From: an uncultured Candidatus Saccharibacteria bacterium | GTDB taxonomy: Bacteria; Patescibacteriota; Saccharimonadia; Saccharimonadales; Saccharimonadaceae | NCBI GenBank assembly: GCA_948511255.1 | Contig: CAOQNC010000033.1 | Span: 1-6,975, forward strand | Reading direction: 5' to 3' | DNA: 6,975 bases | Part shown: one piece after another, positions 1 to 6,975 of the stretch | Numbering within the stretch: position 1 is the stretch's first letter | Layout: the number at the start of each line of letters is the position of its first letter | Notes under the pieces: model-generated | Seen by the model: only the letters and a program-made list of their open reading frames with translations | Told to the model about the DNA's origin: nothing | Database searches by the model: none | Position numbers and translations under genes: made by a program

Positions 1-1631
<1,631 letters not shown>

Positions 1632-1639
1632 GGAAGGAG
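1632..1639 (+). promoter_or_regulatory. Shine-Dalgarno of gyrA
   Basis: GGAAGGAG lies in the 14-bp gyrB-gyrA gap, with GGAG ending 6 nt before the ATG at 1646. It fixes the gyrA start at the first Met, and so makes the acidic N-terminal extension part of the protein rather than an over-long prediction. The gap has no room for a promoter, which supports co-transcription with gyrB. Confidence 0.85.
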
Positions 1640-1645
1640 TGAAAA

Positions 1646-4192
1646 ATGGCTAAAGATGATGAATTAAAGAATATGAACACTCCTCTGGAGGGGGCTGATG
1701 ATGCTGCGGCTGATGAGATGAAGGATATGACCGTGGCGGGGGAAGAAGTGAGCGGGGAGGTGATTGACGGGATTGAGAAGCGGGGCGTCGAGAGCACGAT
1801 GGAAGAATACTTCTTGAAGTATTCGATGTCGGTGATTATTGACCGTGCGCTCCCGGATGTGCGCGATGGTTTGAAGCCGGTGAATCGCCGTATATTATAT
1901 ACGATGAATAAGAATGGCTGGAAGGCTCCGCATGCGACGGTGAAGTCGGCGCGTATCGTTGGTGACGTGATGGGTAAATATCACCCACACGGCGATTCGT
2001 CGATTTATATGGCGATGGTGAACTTGGCGCAGCCGTGGAAAATGCGCTATACGCTGATTGAAGGTCAAGGTAACTTCGGTTCGATGGATGGGGATGAACC
2101 AGCGGCTTACCGCTATACTGAGGCGCGGATGGATAAGGTGGGGGCGGAACTTTTGACGGATATTGAGAAGGAGACGGTGGACTTCCGGGATAACTTCGAT
2201 GGTACCGAGCAGGAGCCGGTGGTTTTGCCGGCGGCGCTCCCGAATATTCTTTTGAACGGGCAGATGGGTATTGCGGTCGGTATGGCGACGAATATTCCGC
2301 CGCATAACTTGTCGGAAGTGGTTGACGCGACGGTGGCGCAGATCGATAATCCGGAGATTTCTCTCGATGGGCTAATGGAGCACGTCAAGGGTCCGGATTT
2401 TCCGACGGGGGCGGAAGTTTATGGCGGGACGCCGATGAAACAGGCTTATGCGACAGGGAAGGGGTCGGTAACGATTCGGGCGGTGGCGAATATTGAAGAG
2501 AAGAAGAATGGCCGCTATGCGATTGTGATTACGGAAGTACCTTACGGGATGAGCAAAGAAGGCTTCATCGAGAAGGTGCGCGAGCTGGTTTTGAATAAGA
2601 AGTTGGATCATATTGCGGATGCGCGCGACGAGTCGGCACGCGGGAAAATCCGAGTGGTGGTCGAGCTGAAGAAAGATGCGTTCCCGAAGAAGATTTTGAA
2701 CCAATTGTATCGGATGACGCCGCTACAGACTACATTCCATTATAATATGTTGGCGTTGGTCGACGGGGTGCAGCCGCGGGTGCTTGGGTTGAAAGAGATT
2801 TTGGCAGAGTTTATCAAGCACCGACAGAAAGTTGTCAGGCGGAGGACGGAGTATGACCTCCGGAAGGCGAAGGAACGTGCACATATTCTCGAAGGTTTGA
2901 AGATTGCGCTTGATAATATTGATGAAGTTATTAAGACGATTCGCGAGAGTTATGATGACGCAGACAAACGGCTCATGGAACGGTTTGGGCTGTCGGAAAT
3001 TCAGGCAGCGGCGATTCTCGCGATGCAGCTACGCCGGCTCCAAGGTCTCGAACGTGACAAAATTGAGGAAGAACTTCGGGCGCTACTCGCGCAGATTGCG
3101 GAATATGAGAAGATTTTGGCGAGCGAGAGTGAGATTCTCCGAGTTGTGAAGGAAGAGCTCTTGGCGCTGAAAGATAAATATGGCGATGCGCGCAAGTCGA
3201 AGATTTTCAATCATGAAGTTGGGAAGTTCTCGGAAGAGGAGCTGATTCCGGATGAAGAGAGCGTTGTATTGCTGACGACCGAGAATTATATGAAGCGGGT
3301 TTTGCAGAATGACTTCCGGCGACAGAACCGGGGTGGAAAAGGCCGCAAGGGAATGACGACGAAGGAAGAAGATGTGATTTCCCAGATTGTGACGACGAAT
3401 TCGCATGATTTCTTGTTGTTCTTCACAAATCAGGGGCGGATTTTCCGGATGAAGGCGTATGAAGTGCCGCAGGCGTCGATGACTGCGAAGGGAACGGCGG
3501 CGGTGAACCTGTTGAACATGCACCCAGACGAAAAGGTGACGGCGATTATTAAGCAAGGTGCGAACATCGATGGCTATCTGTTTATGGCAACGAAGAAGGG
3601 CACGATCAAGAAGACGCCGGTGAAGGAATATTTGAATATTCGGGCGAACGGGTTGGTGACGATTAAGCTCGACCCGGGCGATGAGTTGAAATGGATTCAG
3701 GAGACGACCGGGGATCACGATGTGGTGATTTCGACGTCGGCGGGTCAGGCGATGCGTTTCAATGAGAAAGACGTGCGGTCAATGGGGCGTTCGGCGAAGG
3801 GGGTGCGCGGAATTCGCTTGCGCCCGAAGGATGAAATTGTCGGTATGGACGTGATTAAGGATGAAAATCAGAAGTTGTTGGTGGTTTCGGCGAACGGTTA
3901 TGGCAAAGCGACTTTGGCGAAGAACTTCCCGACGCATGCGCGAGGCGGGGTTGGAATTAAGGTCGCGGCGGTGACGGAGAAGACTGGTTCGATCGTGGCA
4001 GTGCACACGTTGGATCCAGAAGCGAAAGAAGTAATCATGATGTCGACGAAGGGGCAGGCAATTCGGATTGCAGTGAAAGAGATTCCGACGCTTGGTCGCG
4101 CAACGCAAGGGGTGAGGATCATGCGTTTGAACGATGGTGATACCGTGGCGTCGATCGGGGTGGTGATGCCAGAGGAAGAAGGGGAAGAGTAG
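1646..4192 (+). CDS. gyrA: DNA gyrase subunit A, complete
   Basis: Breakage-reunion subunit of gyrase, 848 residues, cytoplasmic, acting with the GyrB encoded upstream. An acidic low-complexity extension covers about residues 4-45. The winged-helix core then starts at TMEEYFLKYSMSVIIDRALP (51-70) and contains KYHPHGDSS (111-119) and AAYRYTEAR (153-161), with catalytic Tyr157 preceded by Arg156. Tower and coiled-coil regions follow to about 530. The C-terminal beta-pinwheel (about 535-845) shows repeated blades such as GRIFRMK, GTIKKT, GQAMRFN and GQAIRIA. The GyrA box at 560-566 reads QNRGGKG, one residue off the Q-R/K-RGG-R/K-G consensus, which favours GyrA over ParC. The acidic C-tail is short (PEEEGEE). 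The coil-gate insertion of E. coli is absent. Oddity: the QRDR keeps Ser118 (E. coli Ser83) but has Met122 where E. coli has Asp87. The start is set by a strong Shine-Dalgarno; the stop is TAG. Confidence 0.98.
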   Translation: MAKDDELKNMNTPLEGADDAAADEMKDMTVAGEEVSGEVIDGIEKRGVESTMEEYFLKYSMSVIIDRALPDVRDGLKPVNRRILYTMNKNGWKAPHATVKSARIVGDVMGKYHPHGDSSIYMAMVNLAQPWKMRYTLIEGQGNFGSMDGDEPAAYRYTEARMDKVGAELLTDIEKETVDFRDNFDGTEQEPVVLPAALPNILLNGQMGIAVGMATNIPPHNLSEVVDATVAQIDNPEISLDGLMEHVKGPDFPTGAEVYGGTPMKQAYATGKGSVTIRAVANIEEKKNGRYAIVITEVPYGMSKEGFIEKVRELVLNKKLDHIADARDESARGKIRVVVELKKDAFPKKILNQLYRMTPLQTTFHYNMLALVDGVQPRVLGLKEILAEFIKHRQKVVRRRTEYDLRKAKERAHILEGLKIALDNIDEVIKTIRESYDDADKRLMERFGLSEIQAAAILAMQLRRLQGLERDKIEEELRALLAQIAEYEKILASESEILRVVKEELLALKDKYGDARKSKIFNHEVGKFSEEELIPDEESVVLLTTENYMKRVLQNDFRRQNRGGKGRKGMTTKEEDVISQIVTTNSHDFLLFFTNQGRIFRMKAYEVPQASMTAKGTAAVNLLNMHPDEKVTAIIKQGANIDGYLFMATKKGTIKKTPVKEYLNIRANGLVTIKLDPGDELKWIQETTGDHDVVISTSAGQAMRFNEKDVRSMGRSAKGVRGIRLRPKDEIVGMDVIKDENQKLLVVSANGYGKATLAKNFPTHARGGVGIKVAAVTEKTGSIVAVHTLDPEAKEVIMMSTKGQAIRIAVKEIPTLGRATQGVRIMRLNDGDTVASIGVVMPEEEGEE

Positions 4193-4216
4193 AAGTTCCT
4201 CAACGGAAAAGTCTAG

Positions 4217-4314
4217 TTAAGCACTTTCCTCATCGGGTGACGCTCTCGAAATCGAGTCCTTCGGACCGTGATTTCGGCCCACGTCAGCCTTGATATGATT
4301 CGAAAAGTACTTAA
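4217..4314. other. 98-nt imperfect stem-loop downstream of gyrA
   Basis: Nested complementary blocks starting 24 bp after the gyrA stop: TTAAGCACTTT (4217-4227) with AAAGTACTTAA (4304-4314), one mismatch; TCAT (4230-4233) with ATGA (4295-4298); TGACG (4238-4242) with CGTCA (4282-4286); CGAAATC (4247-4253) with GATTTCG (4270-4276); and an apical GTCC-TTC-GGAC (4256-4266). GTCTA occurs just outside both ends (4211-4215, 4319-4323). No T-tract follows directly on either strand, so it is not a textbook intrinsic terminator. It may protect or end the gyrBA transcript, or be a dispersed palindromic repeat. The pairing is seen directly; the role is inferred. Confidence 0.5.
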
Positions 4315-4340
4315 TCTGGTCTAATGTTTGGTTTTCGGTC

Positions 4341-4390
4341 GGGCTTTGTTGGGTTTTGTCTTGGTTGATTTAGCCGGGTTTGGTTGGGTT
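4341..4390 (+). repeat. Two G-run repeats 35 bp apart
   Basis: GGGCTTTGTTGGGTTT at 4341 recurs as GGGTTTGGTTGGGTTT at 4376, exactly 35 bp later. The four GGG runs (4341, 4351, 4376, 4386) could in principle form a quadruplex, but the central loop of 22 nt makes it a weak one. The stretch is G/T-rich, in keeping with the G-skew of the + strand. Confidence 0.4.
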
Positions 4391-4574
4391 TCCGCCTCAG
4401 CCTCCGCCCCGCCAAATAAGTTATTAAGTCTGTTGGGTAGACTTTTAGATTAATATCGCGATATCTATTTATTGTAAAAAAGGAATAAGTATGTGCTATA
4501 TCGCTCTCCGGGTCTGCGTTTTGCGCAGGTGGAGATTTGTGACTTATTTTGGCGGTTGCGGAGGCTGGGGCGGA
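4391..4574. repeat. Imperfect 31/33-bp inverted repeat with nested palindromes
   Basis: The left arm 4391-4421 (TCCGCCTCAGCCTCCGCC...) is nearly the reverse complement of the right arm 4542-4574, with about 28 positions matching and small indels. The 120-bp interior carries hairpin AAGTCT-7 nt-AGACTT (4426-4444), the perfect palindrome ATATCGCGATAT (4453-4464) and hairpin TCTCC/CTGCG-loop-CGCAG/GGAGA (4505-4535). The arms are GC-rich and the interior AT-rich. No transposase and no clear target-site duplication is visible. It could be a small non-autonomous element, a duplicated repeat in opposite orientation, or a structure separating the convergent genes. Confidence 0.55.
4426..4446. terminator. 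Weak hairpin with short T-tract, possible terminator
   Basis: A perfect 6-bp stem AAGTCT/AGACTT with a 7-nt loop is followed on the + strand by only four T residues. On the - strand the stem is followed by AATAACTTATTT. The stem is AT-rich and short, so it would be a poor intrinsic terminator for gyrBA or the convergent surface-protein gene, but it is the only hairpin in this gap with any T-run next to it. Confidence 0.2.
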
Positions 4575-4739
4575 GAATTAAGAAATAATGGGCAGGTTTG
4601 TGAGTTTTACGCTTCTGGGGCTGAGTCAAAATTACCAGTGCTACTTGTTTTGTTGATGCAACGGACGCTCCTGCCTTGTCGTCGTCGGCTGTTAGTGTTA
4701 TTATTGGCGTCGACGGTCGAGGATGACCCGTCTAGGTAG
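4491..4739 (+). CDS. Doubtful 82-residue ORF, antisense to the surface-protein 3' end
   Basis: An ATG preceded by AAAGGAA with GGA 6 nt upstream opens an 82-codon frame ending in TAG. Its first 39 codons lie in the intergenic gap and include the right arm of the inverted repeat; the rest is antisense to the 3' end of the surface-protein gene and reads as leucine- and arginine-rich sequence, as antisense frames often do. The stretch YFGGCGGWGGELRNNG loosely recalls the Gly/Trp-rich 'RGG..LRN.G..GYYWSS' part of FISUMP domains, so it could be a decayed paralogue fragment. Nothing else supports it, and I would not call it a gene without expression or conservation. Confidence 0.15.
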   Translation: MCYIALRVCVLRRWRFVTYFGGCGGWGGELRNNGQVCEFYASGAESKLPVLLVLLMQRTLLPCRRRLLVLLLASTVEDDPSR

Positions 4740-6280
4740 AGCATATAAGCATTATTAGCATCGCTGGCTGATGTGGACCAATAATATCCTCTTTGCCCTG
4801 CTGGCCAGATCATTAGGTCATCTATATCCACGTAGCCGGCGCGAACGAAGAAGAGTGGAGAGAGGTTAATATTATGTTGTTTGCCGTCTGTATCGGTGCC
4901 GGTGAATGTGGTAGAGACACTATATTGGTTAAGTAGGAAGGAAAAACTGCCGCTTTCTGCTGTATTAGAGGTCGGTAAGGTCCAGTTGGCTGGACAGATG
5001 CTGCCAGTGGCGTTTTGGGTGGTGATTTTTCCGCCGGTGCCTGCCGTGGCAGCGTTCCAGGTGTAGTAGTTGCCAACTAAATAATGTGCGTCATAGATTT
5101 TACAAACGGCGCTTGCGCTTGCGTTAGCGGCGGTGTTAGTATTTTTGGTACAAGTAGTATGTCCATCGGTACCAAGATAGCTGGTTTTGGAAAGAAAATC
5201 AGGATCGTTCGATGGTGTCCAATCTGTTACGTTGATAAAACCGGCAGTGCCGCAGTTTGATAATCCGACTTTTTGACTGCCGCATGAAGTGGTGTTTGTT
5301 GGGGTGGCGTAGACGTATTTTCCTTGATCCCATGAAAGGGTATTGGTTGCGGCGGTGCTGACGCCGCTTGCGGGCATGGACGTAGAGGTGTTTGTTGGTG
5401 GATAGGTGCTGGCACTGTTCCAGGAAAAGGTTTCACCGGTTCTTGAGCTGGCGATAGCTCCGGATGCTTTTATATCGAGATCTAAGTTTTGTACCATCCA
5501 ACAGTTATTGTCTTTTAGTTTCGCTACCCAATAACTCTTATTATCACGCAGATCAATAAGTTGCTTTGTGTCACCGACTGTGCTGGCTTTGCAAATTTCT
5601 GGCGTCATCTCTTGCATGTTAGTTATGGAAGTTAAGCCGGTAATCTCTAACGGACTAGAAATAACGGAAAGAGTGACTTGATTCTCATACGTATCTGCCG
5701 GTTTATCATTTCCAATATGTGCGGCAAAACTCAAAGTAAGGGTTTTGCTATCTTCTTTGATGTTAGTAGAGTTATTAGAAGCGATAACGTCTCCACGGTT
5801 ATTAGTTGGAACTTTAGAGAAAGTAGTTCCTGGCGTTTCTCCTTCTATTGCATTATAACCCCAAGTATTAAGTGGAAGTTCTTCGTAAGCTGCCGAACTT
5901 GTAACTCCATTAATAGTTGCGCCAGTATTCTTACCCGTTAGTTCTGACTTATTACTACCTAAATAAACCGTATAGCCTCCAGAGTTTTCTACTCCAACAG
6001 TTGCCTTTATGGAATACTTCGCAGAAGCACCATCAGCAGTTATAGGAGTTAGTGAAGCACTTCCATCTTCTGGAGTGAAGGCAATGTTGACGGTGGAAGT
6101 GATAGTTGATGAACCAGAGTCGCTGCCAGTATTTCCAGTTCCGCTATCGTCTGGAGCACCGTCATAATAAGCATAGACAGAAGTTGTCGTGGAATTGATA
6201 AGTAAAAAAGTTAGTAAAAACAGAAGCAAACAACTTACTTTTCCAGAAGAGTTAAGTTTTATATTATGGCGTTTTAGCAT
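4607..6280 (-). CDS. Secreted FISUMP-domain surface protein
   Basis: A 557-residue exported protein of unknown exact function. Residues 1-37 form a signal peptide: positive start MLKRHNIK, hydrophobic LLLFLLTFLLI, and probable cleavage after SVYA. A Gly/Ser/Asp linker (38-60) leads to a Thr/Ser-rich, probably beta-sandwich module (about 60-210, ending NQVTLSVIS). From about 220 it matches the FISUMP family (Fibrobacter succinogenes major paralogous domain): MTPEIC, YWVAKLKDNNCWMVQNLDL, CPANWTLPTS, RGYYWSTSAS and the closing GRSVRC. The mature chain has eight cysteines (230, 260, 333, 343, 377, 393, 429, 541), so paired disulfides are plausible. No sortase motif or C-terminal membrane anchor is visible. 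In host-attached bacteria such proteins are presumed adhesins or surface-display proteins; that is inference. The ATG at 6280 is preferred over the in-frame GTG three bases upstream (6283) because of Shine-Dalgarno spacing. The 5' half looks more AT-rich than the 3' half. Confidence 0.9.
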   Translation of the reverse strand: MLKRHNIKLNSSGKVSCLLLFLLTFLLINSTTTSVYAYYDGAPDDSGTGNTGSDSGSSTITSTVNIAFTPEDGSASLTPITADGASAKYSIKATVGVENSGGYTVYLGSNKSELTGKNTGATINGVTSSAAYEELPLNTWGYNAIEGETPGTTFSKVPTNNRGDVIASNNSTNIKEDSKTLTLSFAAHIGNDKPADTYENQVTLSVISSPLEITGLTSITNMQEMTPEICKASTVGDTKQLIDLRDNKSYWVAKLKDNNCWMVQNLDLDIKASGAIASSRTGETFSWNSASTYPPTNTSTSMPASGVSTAATNTLSWDQGKYVYATPTNTTSCGSQKVGLSNCGTAGFINVTDWTPSNDPDFLSKTSYLGTDGHTTCTKNTNTAANASASAVCKIYDAHYLVGNYYTWNAATAGTGGKITTQNATGSICPANWTLPTSNTAESGSFSFLLNQYSVSTTFTGTDTDGKQHNINLSPLFFVRAGYVDIDDLMIWPAGQRGYYWSTSASDANNAYMLYLDGSSSTVDANNNTNSRRRQGRSVRCINKTSSTGNFDSAPEA

Positions 6281-6285
6281 CACGG

Positions 6286-6292
6286 CCCTCCT
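6286..6292 (-). promoter_or_regulatory. Shine-Dalgarno of the surface-protein gene
   Basis: On the - strand AGGAGGG (6292 to 6286) precedes GTG-ATG. GGAGG ends 3 nt before the GTG at 6283 but 6 nt before the ATG at 6280, so the ATG is the likelier start. Confidence 0.8.
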
Positions 6293-6301
6293 TTTAGGTA
6301 A

Positions 6302-6500
6302 TAGACGCCTGCCGGATGCTGATTATTCGTTCAACGGGGAATAAAAAGGCACCACAGCGGGCGTCTACTCCTTCACTACAAGTTGCTGACGATATACGTT
6401 TCACACGCTTGTAATCGCTATGATGCCATTTCAACGTATGAAAATAAATATATATCGTCAACAAACAAAATCAACTTGTATTTAATGTGAAGTAGTAGAC
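6302..6500 (-). promoter_or_regulatory. Long structured 5' leader of the surface-protein gene
   Basis: Two overlapping hairpins occupy the predicted leader. Hairpin A pairs 6363-6376 with 6487-6500 (13 of 14), 6377-6385 with 6472-6480 (9 bp), 6387-6396 with 6451-6460 (10 bp) and 6394-6400 with 6433-6439 (7 bp; the last two compete at three bases). It is a 138-nt bulged rod beginning at the predicted transcription start. Hairpin B pairs TAGACGCCTGC (6302-6312) with 6357-6367, ten Watson-Crick pairs of 11 in the - strand RNA, and has an inner TTATTC/GAATAA stem. B ends about 9 nt before the Shine-Dalgarno. Bases 6363-6367 are needed by both, so the full forms exclude each other. I do not recognise it as a known riboswitch class. 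Transcript stabilisation, attenuation or protein binding are all possible. Confidence 0.55.
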
Positions 6501-6506
6501 ACTTTC

Positions 6507-6537
6507 ATTTTAGCATGGAAAAATGATTTTGTGTGAA
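6507..6537 (-). promoter_or_regulatory. Extended -10 promoter for the surface-protein gene
   Basis: Read on the - strand, TGC-TAAAAT (6515 to 6507) is an extended -10 element one base from TATAAT. TTCACA (6537 to 6532) is a 5/6 match to TTGACA but sits 19 bp away, a long spacer that the extended -10 could compensate. The predicted start is near 6500, the first paired base of the leader hairpin, and this coincidence strengthens the call. Confidence 0.5.
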
Positions 6538-6608
6538 AAATGTGCGAGTTTGGTGGATTTTGCGGCTGAAAATTTAGCGTTTTGGGTGAAGAAAAACGTG
6601 TTTTGAAT

Positions 6609-6659
6609 GAGTAATAAAATTGTTCAAAGAGTGATTTTTGAGTAAAAAATGTGTTCAAA
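6609..6659 (+). repeat. Direct repeat, 20 bp, 31 bp apart
   Basis: GAGTAATAAAATTGTTCAAA (6609-6628) and GAGTAAAAAATGTGTTCAAA (6640-6659) agree at 17 of 20 positions and share TGTTCAAA exactly. The 31-bp offset is about three helical turns, so both copies face the same side of the DNA. They lie upstream of the possible promoter of the rightmost gene and could be paired protein-binding sites. Confidence 0.4.
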
Positions 6660-6667
6660 ACAGGGTA

Positions 6668-6700
6668 TTTTTGGTGATTTTGGAGGATTTTCGGGATTTT
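6668..6700 (+). other. Four helically phased T-tracts, probable curved DNA
   Basis: T-tracts at 6668-6672, 6678-6681, 6688-6691 and 6697-6700, each preceded by A, have centres 9 to 10 bp apart. Phased A/T tracts bend DNA. They sit just upstream of the possible promoter at 6714-6740 and may assist it or bind a nucleoid protein. The rest of 6513-6774 is AT-rich with no gene I can support. Confidence 0.5.
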
Positions 6701-6713
6701 AACGCGCTTGTGC

Positions 6714-6740
6714 TTGTTATTTTGGAAAAATTTGTATTAC
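6714..6740 (+). promoter_or_regulatory. Possible weak promoter of the rightmost gene
   Basis: TTGTTA (6714-6719) and TATTAC (6735-6740) are separated by 15 bp, shorter than the usual 17. The placement would give a leader of about 28 nt before the ATG at 6775 and lies directly downstream of the phased T-tracts. The match is marginal. Confidence 0.2.
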
Positions 6741-6774
6741 ACTCGGAGAATATTAAAAATAACTGCGAGAAAAT

Positions 6775-6975
6775 ATGAAAAAATTACCAGTTTTGCTATT
6801 AATTTTAACTTTGGCTGCGACACCGGTGCAGGAGATTTATGCGTTAGAAACAGACATGGGAACGGACGCGCTAGAGGCGGAAGTGGATGCTGCGGAGGCG
6901 ACGGAACAGAGAGCAACGACGGAATGGCCGGTGCTGAATGATTTTGATGCGAGGTTTCATATTCAGGTGATTAAG
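6775..6975 (+). CDS. N-terminus of a secreted protein of unknown function, 3'-truncated
   Basis: The frame from ATG 6775 stays open to the window end (67 codons, no stop). Residues 1-23 form a signal peptide: MKK, a hydrophobic core LPVLLLILTLAATPV, and probable cleavage after IYA. The mature start is acidic and Ala/Glu/Thr-rich (LETDMGTDALEAEVDAAEAT), followed by EWPVLNDFDARFHIQVIK, where a folded domain may begin. I do not recognise the family. There is no strong Shine-Dalgarno close to the ATG (only GCGAGAAAAT); GGAG at 6744 is too far. The gene is divergent from the FISUMP protein gene across about 490 bp and may be another surface or secreted factor. NCG codons (GCG, ACG) resemble those of gyrBA. 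Confidence 0.75.
   Translation, partial: MKKLPVLLLILTLAATPVQEIYALETDMGTDALEAEVDAAEATEQRATTEWPVLNDFDARFHIQVIK

Noticed and set aside
3083..3718. 211-residue - strand ORF
   Set aside because: It lies wholly antisense within gyrA; its Arg/His/Leu-rich composition comes from the skewed codon use of gyrA. No ribosome site or domain.
1646..4192. ParC/topoisomerase IV instead of GyrA
   Set aside because: The GyrA-box-like QNRGGKG, the GQGNFGS motif and the full six-blade-like C-terminal domain point to gyrase.
4217..4314. SRP RNA, tRNA or other known structural RNA
   Set aside because: The hairpin has no SRP helix-8 signature and no cloverleaf. A TTCGAATC string on the - strand recalls a T-loop, but the arms and CCA end are missing.
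4640..4720. Diversity-generating retroelement variable region at the 3' end of the surface gene
   Set aside because: The C-terminus is Asn-rich (NNNTNS) and CPR bacteria often have such elements, but no template repeat or reverse transcriptase is in the window and the domain ends normally.
6363..6500. Invertible promoter flanked by inverted repeats
   Set aside because: The arms differ by bulges of 6 and about 10 nt, whereas invertible switches need near-identical repeats. The predicted promoter also lies outside the arms. A leader hairpin fits better.
6708..6941. 77-residue + strand ORF starting at TTG
   Set aside because: It is another frame of the region where the signal-peptide frame from ATG 6775 is clearly coding. 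There is no well-spaced ribosome site, and it reads as Gly/Arg-rich shadow sequence.

Overview
The window most likely comes from a member of the Candidatus Patescibacteria (CPR), probably Candidatus Saccharibacteria (TM7). This rests on the secreted FISUMP-type surface protein with its N-terminal 'TPEIC' and 'NCWMVQNL' motifs, on the moderate GC content and on the tight gyrB-gyrA pair. No marker inside the window proves it. The code looks standard: there are no in-frame TGA codons, and the stops are TAA, TAG and TAA.

Bases 1-4192 hold the two DNA gyrase genes on the + strand. gyrB is cut by the window edge and lacks about the first hundred residues. gyrA is complete and starts 14 bp downstream behind a strong Shine-Dalgarno, so the two form one operon encoding the A2B2 enzyme. 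Both are recognisable gyrase subunits but carry unusual residues at functional sites. The GyrB ATP-binding QTK loop reads QTN. GyrB EGDSA reads EGNSA, equivalent to E. coli D426N. GyrA has Met at the position of E. coli Asp87. GyrA also has an acidic N-terminal extension of about 35 residues.

Bases 4193-4606 separate the convergent gyrA and surface-protein genes. They hold no convincing gene but are dense in structure: a 98-nt imperfect stem-loop, two G-run repeats 35 bp apart, and an imperfect 31/33-bp inverted repeat enclosing two smaller hairpins and a 12-bp palindrome. A small RBS-preceded ORF (4491-4739) starts here and runs antisense into the neighbouring gene.

Bases 4607-6280 (- strand) encode a 557-residue secreted protein with signal peptide, a beta-rich middle module and a C-terminal FISUMP domain. 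An extended -10 promoter (6507-6515) predicts a start near base 6500, giving a leader of about 220 nt. The leader begins with a 138-nt rod-like hairpin that overlaps a second hairpin just upstream of the Shine-Dalgarno. This is the best candidate here for an undescribed regulatory RNA.

Bases 6513-6774 are AT-rich divergent intergenic DNA with a 31-bp-spaced direct repeat and four helically phased T-tracts. At 6775 a second signal-peptide protein begins on the + strand and runs off the window, so the surface-protein promoters face away from each other.
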